From Sphingomonas sp. KR3-1 (GTDB lineage: Bacteria > Pseudomonadota > Alphaproteobacteria > Sphingomonadales > Sphingomonadaceae): 64,000 bases of DNA. Numbering within the stretch: the stretch's first letter is position 1; each line of letters opens with the position of its first letter. The position numbers and the translations under genes are program-made. The notes below the pieces were generated by a model. That model made no database searches. It was not told where the DNA came from and saw nothing but the letters and a program-made list of their open reading frames with translations. The stretch covers positions 2,232,001 through 2,296,000 of the forward strand of contig NZ_JBDZDQ010000001.1 of assembly GCF_040049295.1 (NCBI RefSeq). The letters are read 5' to 3'. Below are positions 54,080-63,442 of this stretch, in pieces.

Positions 54080-56431
54080 ATGCGCACGCTTTCCATTCTG
54101 CTCGCCGGCACCTCGCTGCTGGCCTCCGGCACCGCCTTTGCGCAGGACGCGCAGTCGGTCGCCCCGGTTCCTGCCGCCGACGAAGGTTCGGACCAGACGC
54201 AGATCGTCGTGATCGGCCGCGGCGAGACCCGCCAGGTCCAGCAGCTTTCCGCCAACGACATCGCCGAGCTCGCCGCCGGCACCAGCCCCTTGAAGGCGAT
54301 CGAGAAGCTGCCCAGCGTCAACTTCACTGCCGCCGATCCCTTCGGCGCCTATGAATGGGCCGAGCGCATCTCGATCCGCGGCTTCAACCAGAACCAGCTC
54401 GGCTTCACGCTCGACGGCATCCCGCTCGGCGACGCGTCGTACGGCAACGTCAACGGCCTCCACATCAGCCGCGCGATCACCAGCGAGAATGTCGGCGAAG
54501 TCCGCGTCTCGCAGGGCGCCGGCGCGATCGGCACCCAGGCGACCAACAATCTCGGCGGCACGCTGGAATTCTTCTCGCGCGATCCCTCGGACAAGTTCGG
54601 CGTCCATGCCGAGGGCACCTATGGCAGCGAGAACACCAAGCGCATCTTCGGCCGCATCGAGACCGGCGACATCGGCGGCGGCGTCAAGGCCTATGCGTCC
54701 TACGTCTATTCGGATCTCGACAAGTGGAAGGGCTGGGGCTCGCAGCGCACCAACCAGGCCAATGCCAAGCTGGTGGCGCCGGTCGCCAACGGCGTCCGCC
54801 TCGTCGGCACGCTCAGCTACTCGGATCGCCGCGAGAACGACTATCAGGACCTGTCGCTCGGCATGATCGCCCGGCTGGGCTACAAGTGGGACAACATCTC
54901 GAACGACTATGCGCTGGCGGTGCGCGTCGCCGATGTCGCCAACAATATCGACAATGTGAACAACACCACCGGCGCGCCGGGTGCCGACGGCCTGTCGGAC
55001 ATCACCGGCCTGCCGCCGAGCAATGCCGCCGCGGGCAAGGTCTTCCCGGCGCCGATCGCGAGCGTGGACGATGCCTATTACGACGCCGCGGGCCTGCGCC
55101 GCGACTGGCTGGGTTCGTTCGGGGTCGAGGGCGATACCGGCGCGATCCGCTTCGCGCTCAAGGGCTATTACCACAACAACCACGGCCAGGGCCTGTGGTA
55201 CACGCCGTACGTCCCAAGCCCGGGCGCCGGCGCCTCGCCGATCTCGATCCGCACCACCGAGTATGACATCGATCGCAAGGGCGTGTTCGGCCACGCGACC
55301 GGCAAGCTCGGCGAGCATAACGAGCTGACCGTCGGCGGCTGGTACGAGAAGAACGACTTCCAGCAGGCCCGCCGCTTCTACGCGCTGTCGAGCCGCACCA
55401 CGGTGACGCGCGACAGCCTCGATTTCCAGGCCGATCCCTTCGCCACCCAGTGGGACTATGACTACACCACCGACACCTTCCAGTATTACGTCCAGGACAA
55501 GCTGAGCTTCGGCGGCCTCACGCTGAACCTTGGCTGGAAGGGCTTCAGCGTGAAGAACGCGGCCGATCCCAACGTCGCCGGCAGCCTTGCCTCGGGTGAG
55601 ATCAAGGTGACCGACTGGTTCCAGCCGACCGCGGGCTTCAACTATCGCCTGGGCGGCGGTGCCGAGCTGTTCGGCGGCTTCAGCCAGGTGACCCGCGCCT
55701 TTGTCGCCTCGGCGACCACCGGCCCGTTCGCCACCACCCAGGCCGGCTTCAACGCGCTGCTCTCGGGCGCGACCAAGCTCAAGCCGGAGCAGTCGGACAC
55801 CTATGAGCTCGGCGGCCGCCTGCACTCGGGCCCGTTCACCGGCTCGCTGGCGGGCTATTACGTCAACTTCCGCAACCGCCTGCTCGGCGTGACGACCGGC
55901 GCCGGCATCGTCGGCAATCCGGTCACGCTGCAGAATGTCGGCGACGTCCGCTCGCTCGGCTTCGAAGCGACCGGCGATCTGCGCCTGGGCAGCGGCTTCG
56001 GCGCCTTCGTGTCGTACAGCTACAATGACTCGACCTATCGCGACGACGTCCGCAACGCCGCCGGCACGCTGCTCGCCGCGACCAAGGGCAAGACCGCGGT
56101 CGATGCCCCCAAGCACCTGCTCAAGGGCGAGCTGACCTATGACATGGGCGGCTTCAACGCGCGGCTCGGCGCCAACTACATGAGCCGTCGCTACTTCACC
56201 TACACCAACGACCAGTCGGTCGACGGCCGGGTGCTGGTCGATGCCACGCTCGGCTACAAGTTCGATCTCGGTGACCACGCGCTTGAGATCCAGGCCAATG
56301 CGACCAACCTGTTCGACAAGAAGTACATCTCGACGATCGGCACCAACGGCTTCGGCAATTCTGGCGATAACCAGACGCTGATGGTCGGCGCGCCGCAGCA
56401 GTTCTTCGTGACGCTGAAGGCCGGGTTCTAA
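54080..56431 (+). CDS. TonB-dependent receptor
   Basis: 783 aa outer-membrane receptor. Signal peptide 1-22 (ends AFAQD), TonB-box-like QIVVIGRGETR about 41-51, plug about 55-180 with EWAERISIRGFNQNQLGFTL, GIPLGD and GTQATNNLGGTLEFFSRDPS, then a barrel ending PQQFFVTLKAGF. Shape fits siderophore/catecholate or small-molecule receptors; ligand unknown. Own upstream region, divergent from clpB, and its own terminator, so monocistronic. Confidence 0.93.
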   Translation: MRTLSILLAGTSLLASGTAFAQDAQSVAPVPAADEGSDQTQIVVIGRGETRQVQQLSANDIAELAAGTSPLKAIEKLPSVNFTAADPFGAYEWAERISIRGFNQNQLGFTLDGIPLGDASYGNVNGLHISRAITSENVGEVRVSQGAGAIGTQATNNLGGTLEFFSRDPSDKFGVHAEGTYGSENTKRIFGRIETGDIGGGVKAYASYVYSDLDKWKGWGSQRTNQANAKLVAPVANGVRLVGTLSYSDRRENDYQDLSLGMIARLGYKWDNISNDYALAVRVADVANNIDNVNNTTGAPGADGLSDITGLPPSNAAAGKVFPAPIASVDDAYYDAAGLRRDWLGSFGVEGDTGAIRFALKGYYHNNHGQGLWYTPYVPSPGAGASPISIRTTEYDIDRKGVFGHATGKLGEHNELTVGGWYEKNDFQQARRFYALSSRTTVTRDSLDFQADPFATQWDYDYTTDTFQYYVQDKLSFGGLTLNLGWKGFSVKNAADPNVAGSLASGEIKVTDWFQPTAGFNYRLGGGAELFGGFSQVTRAFVASATTGPFATTQAGFNALLSGATKLKPEQSDTYELGGRLHSGPFTGSLAGYYVNFRNRLLGVTTGAGIVGNPVTLQNVGDVRSLGFEATGDLRLGSGFGAFVSYSYNDSTYRDDVRNAAGTLLAATKGKTAVDAPKHLLKGELTYDMGGFNARLGANYMSRRYFTYTNDQSVDGRVLVDATLGYKFDLGDHALEIQANATNLFDKKYISTIGTNGFGNSGDNQTLMVGAPQQFFVTLKAGF

Positions 56432-56465
56432 GGCTTCCCTCTCCCGGACAGCACAGGGAGGGAAG

Positions 56466-56498
56466 GGAAAGGCCGGGGCGCGAGCTCCGGCCTTTTCC
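56466..56498 (+). terminator. Terminator of the 783-aa receptor gene
   Basis: GGAAAGGCCGG (56466-56476) pairs with CCGGCCTTTTCC (56487-56498). The A-rich and T-rich ends could also serve the converging M28 gene. Confidence 0.85.
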
Positions 56499-56626
56499 GT
56501 TGGCGGCGCGGTTGCTAGCTGGCGGCCAAGGAGAAAGGCATGCTGCTGGCGTTGGTGCTGTTGGCGCAAGCCATCGGCTTTGTCGGCAACGAAGCAATAT
56601 CGCGCCGACACGTCCTGAACGGGTCG

Positions 56627-58309
56627 CTATTGCTTCGGTGCCGGCGCAGGCGCGACCTTGATCGTCAGTGCCGGGGCAGGGGCCGGTGCCGGCGCGCCGG
56701 CCGGGCGCGGCGCCTTGGGCGCATCCTTGGCGAAGCGCAGGCCGAAGCTGTTGCCTTCGTACCAGCGCGGTTCCTGGTCGGCATCGGCGATCTCGCGCGC
56801 GATCAGATAGTTGATCTTGGCGAACTTGGCCCCCGCCTGCCAGTCGAAGGGCTGCTTCAGATCGTCCGAGACCTTGTGGTAGTTGGTCGCCAGGAAGTCG
56901 CGGAACGCCTTCTCGCCGCCATTCTTGAAGCCGGTGACGAGGAACACCGAGGGCACGCCCGCCTTGACGAAGCTGTAATGGTCCGAGCGCAGGAACAGCT
57001 GCTCCTCGGGCATCGGGTCGGGCGACAGCGTCACGCCCATCTTCGCCGCCGCGCGCGCGACGATCGGCCCCAGCGTCGAATGCTCGGCGCCGAACGCGAC
57101 GACGTCCTGGAAGTCGTAGAGCAGGATCGGCATGTCGAGATTGACGTCCGCCACCACCTTGCCGCTGCCCGTGACCGGATAGCGCGCCAGGAATTCGGAG
57201 CCGATCAGCCCGTCCTCCTCGGCGGTCAGCGCGACGAACAGGATCGATCGCCGCGGCCGCTTGCCGCTCTGGGTGAAGGCGCGTGCCGCCTCGAGCATGC
57301 TCGCCACGCCCGCGGCATTGTCCATCGCGCCGTTGAAGATCTTGTCCTCGCCGTCCGCGCCCGGATCGGTGCCGAGATGGTCGAGATGCGCGGAGAGCAC
57401 GACATATTCATTGGCGAGCTTGGGGTCCGATCCCGGCAGCACGCCGATCACATTCTCGCTCTTCTTCAGCGTGACGATGCTGGTCCGCTCCAGCGTCACC
57501 TTCTGCTTGAGCGCGAAGCTGCCCGGCATCGATCCCGGCGTGGTCGTTGCGGTGTAGAGTTGCGCCGCGCTCATCGGCGCGCCCTTGAACAGCGCGTCGG
57601 CGGCGCCGCCCTTCACATAGGCGCCGATCTTGAGCCCGGGATTCTCACCCTTGGGAAAGCCGTCCGGGCTCAGCCAGTTGGTCTGCGGCATCTGGAAGTA
57701 ATTGACCGCCTGTGCCCAGGGGAAGGCGCCCTTCAGATCGGCCGGGGTGATCAGGTAGAGCATGCCCAGCGCGCCGTGCTTGCCGGCCACCGCAGCCCTG
57801 TCTAGCTTGCCGGGCAGCGTGTTCGGCGGCGTGGCGAGCAGCGTGACGACGAACTTGCCGGTCACGTCGAGCCCGGCATAGTCCTCGTCGCGGCCATAGC
57901 CGACGAACACCGCGTCGGCGCTGAGCGTCTGGGTGGTGTCGCCATAGACCGGGCTCGGCCCGAGCAGCACATCGGCGCCGGCCGGGTATTTCCGGGTGCC
58001 GATGGTGACCGAGGGCGGCTTGGCGGCGTCGAGCAGATATTCGGCGATGTTCACCGGCTGGTACCAGCCCTGGCTGCCGCCTGGCTTGAAGCCCATCGCA
58101 TCGAAGCGGCTGGAGACGTAGCGCGCTGCGATCTCGAAGCCCTCGGTGCCGTTGTCGCGCCCGCCGAGCAAGTCGTCGGCGAGGAACTCGACCGTCGCGC
58201 GCACTTCGTTCGGGCTGAATACGGGTTCGCCCGGTGCCGCACTCTGCGCCAGGGCCGCCACCGGCGCGAGACAAAGCGAAAGTGCGAGCAGAAGCGGCGT
58301 GCGGCGCAT
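56627..58309 (-). CDS. Secreted M28 family metallopeptidase
   Basis: 560 aa aminopeptidase-like. Signal peptide 1-22 (ends ALAQS), a PA-type insert about 110-260, and the M28 zinc core with SAHLDHLG, DNAAGVASMLEAA, TAEEDGLIGSEF and LRSDHYSF, all five metal ligands present. The C-terminal 20 residues are Pro/Ala-rich. Start ATG 58309 behind GGGGACA. Cleaves N-terminal residues of peptides or glutamate conjugates in the periplasm or outside. Divergent from the M16 gene. Confidence 0.93.
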   Translation of the reverse strand: MRRTPLLLALSLCLAPVAALAQSAAPGEPVFSPNEVRATVEFLADDLLGGRDNGTEGFEIAARYVSSRFDAMGFKPGGSQGWYQPVNIAEYLLDAAKPPSVTIGTRKYPAGADVLLGPSPVYGDTTQTLSADAVFVGYGRDEDYAGLDVTGKFVVTLLATPPNTLPGKLDRAAVAGKHGALGMLYLITPADLKGAFPWAQAVNYFQMPQTNWLSPDGFPKGENPGLKIGAYVKGGAADALFKGAPMSAAQLYTATTTPGSMPGSFALKQKVTLERTSIVTLKKSENVIGVLPGSDPKLANEYVVLSAHLDHLGTDPGADGEDKIFNGAMDNAAGVASMLEAARAFTQSGKRPRRSILFVALTAEEDGLIGSEFLARYPVTGSGKVVADVNLDMPILLYDFQDVVAFGAEHSTLGPIVARAAAKMGVTLSPDPMPEEQLFLRSDHYSFVKAGVPSVFLVTGFKNGGEKAFRDFLATNYHKVSDDLKQPFDWQAGAKFAKINYLIAREIADADQEPRWYEGNSFGLRFAKDAPKAPRPAGAPAPAPAPALTIKVAPAPAPKQ

Positions 58310-58432
58310 GGAATGTCCCCGAAATGGCCCAGTTTTCCGCAGGCTAGAGCAATTGGTATCGCGCGCAACTGACTTGCGGAGGTCATACACCGCGTTATGC
58401 TCCGGCCATCACGCCATTCGGGGAATCACGAG

Positions 58433-61300
58433 ATGAAATCGTTCATGATGCTTTGCGGCGCGGCCAGCTGCGCGCTTGCCATCGGTGCTGCGGCGCCCGC
58501 GCTGGCGCAGCAGGCGCCCGCCACTGCCGCCGCACCCGTGCCGACCGCCAAGCCGGTGCCCGTCGCCGAGCTCGTGAAGCGCGTCGACATCCCGTACGAG
58601 GCGTTCACGCTCAAGAACGGCCTGCGCGTGCTGGTCCATACCGATCGCAAGGCGCCGATCGTCGCGGTCTCGACCTGGTACGATGTCGGCTCGAAGCACG
58701 AGCCCGCCGGCAAGACCGGCTTCGCGCACCTGTTCGAGCATCTGATGTTCAACGGCTCGGAAAACGCGCCCGGCGATTTCTTCGAGCCGCTCAAGCAGGT
58801 CGGCGCCACCGATTTCAACGGCACCACCAGCTTCGACCGCACCAATTATTTCGAGACCGTGCCCCGCCCGGCGCTGGAGCGCGCGCTGTTCCTCGAGAGC
58901 GACCGCATGGGCTATCTCACCGGTGCGATCACGCAGGACGTGCTCGACGAGCAGCGCGGCGTCGTCCAGAACGAGAAGCGCCAGGGCGACAACCAGCCCT
59001 ATGGCCTGGTCTATTACACGATCCTCGAGCAGCTGCTCGGCAGCACGCCCTATGGCCATAACGTCATCGGCTCGATGGCCGATCTCGACAAGGCGAGCCT
59101 CGACGACGTCAAGAACTGGTTCCGCTCGCACTACGGCCCGAACAACGCGATCCTCGTCCTCGCCGGCGATATCGACGCGGCGACGGCCAAGCCGCTCGTC
59201 GAGAAGTATTTCGGTGGCATCCCGGCCGGCCCGAAGAGCGTGCTGCCCAAGGTGACGATCCCCACGCTGCCGGCCGCCAAGACGGTGACGATCAAGGACA
59301 GCGTCGCCGCCACGCTGATCGTGCGCAGCTGGGCAGTGCCGGGCCTCAACGACAAGGACGCGACTCCGCTCGACGTCTTCGCCTCGGTGCTCGGCGGCCT
59401 CGCCAGCTCGCGGCTCGACAATGCGCTGATCCGCAAGGAAAAGACCGCCGTGCAGGTCTCGGCCGGCATCCAGTCGATGGCGCAGATCGGCATCTTCTCG
59501 ATCCAGGCGGTGGTCAAGCCGGGCACCGATCCGGCGATCGTCTCCAAGCAGCTCGACGACGTGCTCGCCGATCTGCTCAAGAACGGCCCGACCGCGGACG
59601 AAGTGACGCGCGTCGCCACCACCAAGGTCTCGGGCCGCATCTCGGGTCTCGAATCGGTCGGCGGCTTCGGCGGCAAGGCCGTCGCACTTGCCTCGGGCGA
59701 GCTCTACTCGGGCGATCCGCTGTTCTTCAAGAAGGAGCTGGAAGCGACCGCCAAGGTCACGCCGGCGCAGGTGACGGCAGCCGCCAACAAGTGGCTCAAC
59801 CGCCCGGCGCTCACCGTGATGGTCGTCCCGGGCCAGCGCGACGCCTATCAGGAAGCGACTCCGGTCGCCAAGGCGCCGGCGGAAGGTCCCAAGGCCGAGC
59901 CGGTCAAGGGCACCCGCGGCGCGCTGCCGGCGGTCGCCCCCATCGGCGACCTCGTCTTCCCGAAGGTCGAGCGCACGCGGCTCTCGAACGGGATCGAGCT
60001 GGTCTATGCCAATCGCACCGCCGTGCCGGTCACCCAGGTGTCGATGAGCTTCGATGCCGGTGTCGCCGCCGATCCCTCGGCCAAACTCGGCACCCAGCGG
60101 CTGACGCTGGGCATGATGGACGAAGGCACCACCAGCCTCGATTCGACGGCCTTTGCCGAAGCGCGCGAGCGTCTCGGCGCGAACATCGATTCGGGCAGCT
60201 CGGCCGATCGCACCTATCTCAGCGTCGATGCGCCGAGCCCGAACCTCGCCGGCGCGCTCGATCTGTTCGCCGATGTCGTCGAGCACCCGGCCTTCGCCCC
60301 GGCCGAGCTGGAGCGCGTCCGCGGCCAGACGCTCGCCGGCATCGCGCAGGAGCTGACCAGCCCGCAGGCGCTGTCCAGTCGCATGGTCCCGCGCGTGCTT
60401 TACGGCGCCGGCAGCCCCTATGCGAAGCTCGGCGCCGGCTCGGGCGATCCGGCCGTGGTCAAGACGATCACCCGCGACGATCTCGTCGCCTGGCACAAGG
60501 CATGGATCCGGCCGGACAAGGCCAAGATCTTCGTGGTCAGCGATCGTCCGCTCGCCGAGATCAAGGCCGCGCTCGAGGCGCGCTTCGGCGGCTGGAAGGG
60601 CGAGGGTGCCGCCGGCACCAAGAGCTTCGCCGTCGCCGCCCAGTCGGCCACGCCGAAGATCTACCTGATCGATCGCCCCAATTCGCCCCAGTCGCTGATC
60701 GTCGCGGCGCAGATCACCCCGGTCGATCCCTTCTCGGACACGCTGGCGGTGGCCACCGCCAACCAGGCGCTCGGCTCGGGCTTCCTCTCGCGGATCAACA
60801 TGGATCTGCGCGAGGCGAAGCACTGGTCCTATGGCGCGGGCGGCGGCTATAATTTCATGGAGCACACCGTGCCCTACACGATCAGCGCCCCGGTCCAGGC
60901 CGACAAGACCGGCGACTCGATCAAGGCGATCCAGCAGCAGGTGAAGGACTTCCTCACCACCCGCGGCGTCACCAACGAGGAGCTGACTCGCGAGGTCAAC
61001 GGCTCGACTCGCGAGCTGCCCGGCAAGTACGAAACTTCCGACGCCGTGCTGAATGCGATGCAGCAGAACGACATCCGGCGCCGGCCGGACGATTATTACA
61101 GCACCATCGCGCAAAAATATCGCGCGCTCACCGTACCCCAGCTTGACGCTGCGGCACGCGCGGCTCTCGACCCGAACAAGTTCGTTTTCGTGGTCGTCGG
61201 CGACGCCGCGAAGGTCCGGCCGCAGCTTGACAGCATCGGCCTGCCCGTCGAGGTGGTCCCCGCAGCGTCGCTGGCGAGCACCTCGCCCGCGGCCAACTAA
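58433..61300 (+). CDS. Secreted M16 family metallopeptidase, full-length two-half form
   Basis: 955 aa. Signal peptide 1-26 (ends ALAQQ). First half has the inverted zinc motif HLFEH (99-103) and the downstream Glu about 76 residues later in EQRGVVQNEK; second half (about 520-930) lacks HxxEH (GTQRLTLGMMDEG at the place) and is the usual inactive partner. Like pitrilysins, probably degrades peptides in the periplasm. Start 58433. Followed by the small repeat protein. Confidence 0.94.
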   Translation: MKSFMMLCGAASCALAIGAAAPALAQQAPATAAAPVPTAKPVPVAELVKRVDIPYEAFTLKNGLRVLVHTDRKAPIVAVSTWYDVGSKHEPAGKTGFAHLFEHLMFNGSENAPGDFFEPLKQVGATDFNGTTSFDRTNYFETVPRPALERALFLESDRMGYLTGAITQDVLDEQRGVVQNEKRQGDNQPYGLVYYTILEQLLGSTPYGHNVIGSMADLDKASLDDVKNWFRSHYGPNNAILVLAGDIDAATAKPLVEKYFGGIPAGPKSVLPKVTIPTLPAAKTVTIKDSVAATLIVRSWAVPGLNDKDATPLDVFASVLGGLASSRLDNALIRKEKTAVQVSAGIQSMAQIGIFSIQAVVKPGTDPAIVSKQLDDVLADLLKNGPTADEVTRVATTKVSGRISGLESVGGFGGKAVALASGELYSGDPLFFKKELEATAKVTPAQVTAAANKWLNRPALTVMVVPGQRDAYQEATPVAKAPAEGPKAEPVKGTRGALPAVAPIGDLVFPKVERTRLSNGIELVYANRTAVPVTQVSMSFDAGVAADPSAKLGTQRLTLGMMDEGTTSLDSTAFAEARERLGANIDSGSSADRTYLSVDAPSPNLAGALDLFADVVEHPAFAPAELERVRGQTLAGIAQELTSPQALSSRMVPRVLYGAGSPYAKLGAGSGDPAVVKTITRDDLVAWHKAWIRPDKAKIFVVSDRPLAEIKAALEARFGGWKGEGAAGTKSFAVAAQSATPKIYLIDRPNSPQSLIVAAQITPVDPFSDTLAVATANQALGSGFLSRINMDLREAKHWSYGAGGGYNFMEHTVPYTISAPVQADKTGDSIKAIQQQVKDFLTTRGVTNEELTREVNGSTRELPGKYETSDAVLNAMQQNDIRRRPDDYYSTIAQKYRALTVPQLDAAARAALDPNKFVFVVVGDAAKVRPQLDSIGLPVEVVPAASLASTSPAAN

Positions 61301-61314
61301 TCAGGAGAGTTCTC

Positions 61315-61614
61315 ATGGCGAATGTGGACGGCAGCTGGAACACGGTCGTGAAGTCGCCGCTGGGTGACCAGGAAGCGGTGTTCACCGTGGCGAGCAACGG
61401 CGACACCTTCACCGGCACCTTTGCCGGCGCGATGGGCAATGCCGAAGCCAAGGACGGCAAGGTCAGCGGCGACACGCTGACCTGGTCGATGGACGTCTCG
61501 GTCCCCATGCCGATGACGCTGACCGGCGAAGCGACGGTGGACGGCGACACGCTCACCGGCACCGTGACGGCAGGTGCCTTCGGCGCCTTCCCGCTCACCG
61601 GCACGCGCGCCTAA
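61315..61614 (+). CDS. Small beta-rich protein with internal GDT repeats
   Basis: 99 aa, cytoplasmic or untargeted (no signal). Three repeats of the type NGDTFTGTF (about 28-36), SGDTLTWSM (about 50-58) and DGDTLTGTV (about 76-84) separated by 22-26 residues imply a small beta barrel or sheet. Ribosome site CAGGAGAG. Only 14 bases after the M16 gene, so likely co-transcribed. I recall similar orphan sphingomonad proteins; function unknown. Confidence 0.82.
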   Translation: MANVDGSWNTVVKSPLGDQEAVFTVASNGDTFTGTFAGAMGNAEAKDGKVSGDTLTWSMDVSVPMPMTLTGEATVDGDTLTGTVTAGAFGAFPLTGTRA

Positions 61615-61636
61615 GCACGCAGCCGACAGGCTAACG

Positions 61637-61678
61637 AAGCGCCCGTCCCGCACTGCGCGGGGCGGGCGCTTTGCGTTT
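61637..61678 (+). terminator. Terminator after the 99-aa gene
   Basis: AAGCGCCCG pairs with CGGGCGCTT around a GC core with TTTGCGTTT following. Confidence 0.8.
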
Positions 61679-61683
61679 GGGCA

Positions 61684-61800
61684 AAGCCTTTAGCCCCTCC
61701 CCCGAGGGGGAGGGGCTAAACGTTAGAAAAGCGCGGAAGCGAGGCGGGTCTGGGGTGAGTCCCGCCCCGCTTCCGCAAGGCACGGCGCCGGCGGGAAACG
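61684..61800. repeat. GC-rich palindromic repeat
   Basis: AGCCCCTCCCCC-GAGGGGGAGGGGCT is a near-perfect palindrome (61691-61718), and AAGCGCGGAAGCGAGGCGGG...CCCGCCCCGCTTCCGC forms another pair (61730-61778). Apart from this, 61615-62010 has nothing convincing; two overlapping open frames are not credible. Confidence 0.65.
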
Positions 61801-62010
61801 GCGCCGCACCTTCCGAGACCGGCCCGCCGCGAGAGCAGCCAGAGCAGTCGGTGAACCGGTCGCAGCACGGCGTCACCGGAGCCGACGTCCAGCGTCTCGC
61901 ATGCCGCGCAGCAGCGGTGATGGGGCGGGCGAGGAGAAACCGTGCAGATGGGGCTGTTGCCGCGCCGTTGCTCCGCTATGGCGTGAACCACAGTTCATAA
62001 AGGGGATTAC

Positions 62011-62943
62011 ATGGCGGGCGGTCTGGTTGCGTTGCTGGATGATGTCGCCGCGCTCGCCAAGCTGGCGGCGGCCTCGCTCGACGATGTCGCGGGTGCCGCG
62101 GGCCGCGCCGGCGCCAAGGCCGCGGGCGTGGTGATCGACGATACCGCGGTCACGCCGCGCTACGTCGTCGGGCTCACGCCCGATCGCGAACTGCCGATCA
62201 TCTGGAAGATCACGCTCGGCTCGCTGCGCAACAAGCTGCTCTTCATCCTGCCGATCGCGCTGTTGCTCAGCGCCTTCGCGCCCTGGGCGGTCACTCCGAT
62301 CCTGATGCTCGGCGGCTCCTATCTCTGCTTCGAGGCGGTCGAGAAGATCGTCGAGGCGCTCACCGGCCATCATGCCGAGGAGGAGATCGCCGAGATCGAC
62401 ACCCCGGTCGAGCTCGAGAAGCGCCAGGTCACCGGCGCGATTCGCACCGATTTCATCCTCTCGGCCGAGATCATGGCGATAGCACTGGCCGAGCTGCCCG
62501 GCGTCTCGCTGGCGATGCGCGCCGCGGCGCTGGCGGCCGTGGCGGTAGCGATCACCATCGGCGTCTACGGCGTCGTCGCGCTGATCGTGAAGATGGACGA
62601 TATCGGCCTGCACCTGAGCAAGAAGCCTTCCGCCGGCACGCGGCGGCTCGGGCTCGGGCTGGTCCATGCGATGCCGGTACTGCTCCAGGCGCTGTCGCAT
62701 ATCGGCGTGGCGGCGATGGTCTGGGTCGGCGGCGGCATCCTGCTGCACGGGCTCGAGGCGTTCGGCCTCGGCGCGATCCCGCACTTCGTCCACCATCTCG
62801 GCGAGCAGGCGGCGCACGCCGTGCCGGTGGCGGGCGGCTTGGTCGAATGGCTGGTCGGCGCGATCGGCTCGGCGATCCTGGGGTTCATCGTCGGCGGCGT
62901 TATCGTCGGCGCGTTCCACCTGGTGCCGAAGAAGACGCACTGA
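62011..62943 (+). CDS. DUF808 (YedI-type) membrane protein
   Basis: 310 aa. The N-terminal GGLVALLDDVAALAKLAAAS and AGAKAAGVVIDDTAVTPRYV blocks are DUF808 hallmarks, followed by about six TM segments (e.g. LLFILPIALLLSAFAPWAV; AAALAAVAVAITIGVYGVVA). The motif VGLTPDRELPIIWKIT is kept. Inner-membrane protein of unknown function. AAAGGGG 9 bases upstream supports the start. Confidence 0.9.
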   Translation: MAGGLVALLDDVAALAKLAAASLDDVAGAAGRAGAKAAGVVIDDTAVTPRYVVGLTPDRELPIIWKITLGSLRNKLLFILPIALLLSAFAPWAVTPILMLGGSYLCFEAVEKIVEALTGHHAEEEIAEIDTPVELEKRQVTGAIRTDFILSAEIMAIALAELPGVSLAMRAAALAAVAVAITIGVYGVVALIVKMDDIGLHLSKKPSAGTRRLGLGLVHAMPVLLQALSHIGVAAMVWVGGGILLHGLEAFGLGAIPHFVHHLGEQAAHAVPVAGGLVEWLVGAIGSAILGFIVGGVIVGAFHLVPKKTH

Positions 62944-62947
62944 GCCG

Positions 62948-63403
62948 CTAGGGGCAGCGCGCCGCGCGCCTGAGCTGGATGTTGTCGGCGCCGATCTTCG
63001 CTTCGCGTTGGTCGTCCCGCGTCTCGACCACGGCCTTGCCGGCAAAGGTTGCGGGGATGCTGCCGTTTGCGTCGTGTATCTCTTTGCGATGTACGGGTGC
63101 CACCAGCTCGATCAGCACGAGCGCCTGCAGGTCGCGCATATGCGCGCGCCCGATCCAGGTCACGCCCTGGCTGGCCTCGCCTTCGAAACTGCCATTGGGC
63201 GTGAGGCTCGAGCCGGCCTTGATCCGCCAGCCCTCGGGGATGCGGCATACTGCCTTAAACCGCACGCCCCAGGTCTCGATCGCAAAGGCGCTGATCCGTT
63301 CGTCCGGCCCCAGTGGGATCGAGACCGAAGCGAGATAGGTGACCGGATGATCGCGCTCGATCGGCGCGGTGAGCAGCAATGCAGGCAGGAGCAGCGGGAG
63401 CAT
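62948..63403 (-). CDS. Exported protein of unknown function
   Basis: 151 aa. Signal peptide about 1-18 (MLPLLLPALLLTAPIE), then a beta-rich mature part with two Cys (KAVCRIPEGW near residue 53 and RAARCP at the end), likely disulphide bonded. Contains GVTWIGRAHMRDLQALVLIE. Family not recognised. Ends 4 bases after the converging DUF808 gene. Confidence 0.75.
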   Translation of the reverse strand: MLPLLLPALLLTAPIERDHPVTYLASVSIPLGPDERISAFAIETWGVRFKAVCRIPEGWRIKAGSSLTPNGSFEGEASQGVTWIGRAHMRDLQALVLIELVAPVHRKEIHDANGSIPATFAGKAVVETRDDQREAKIGADNIQLRRAARCP

Positions 63404-63442
63404 CGCCCGACTATCCGCCGGGGCTATGCATTTCGCAACGGC

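Noticed and set aside
53969..56611. 880-residue frame antisense to the 783-aa TonB receptor
   Set aside because: Same composition artefact, no recognised domain, and the plus frame has signal peptide, plug and barrel.
56540..57805. 421-residue plus frame starting with a hydrophobic segment
   Set aside because: Only the first few residues resemble a signal; the rest mirrors the M28 peptidase gene.
61671..62000. 109-residue frame in the gap before the DUF808 gene
   Set aside because: It starts inside a palindromic repeat, is low-complexity, and has no ribosome site.
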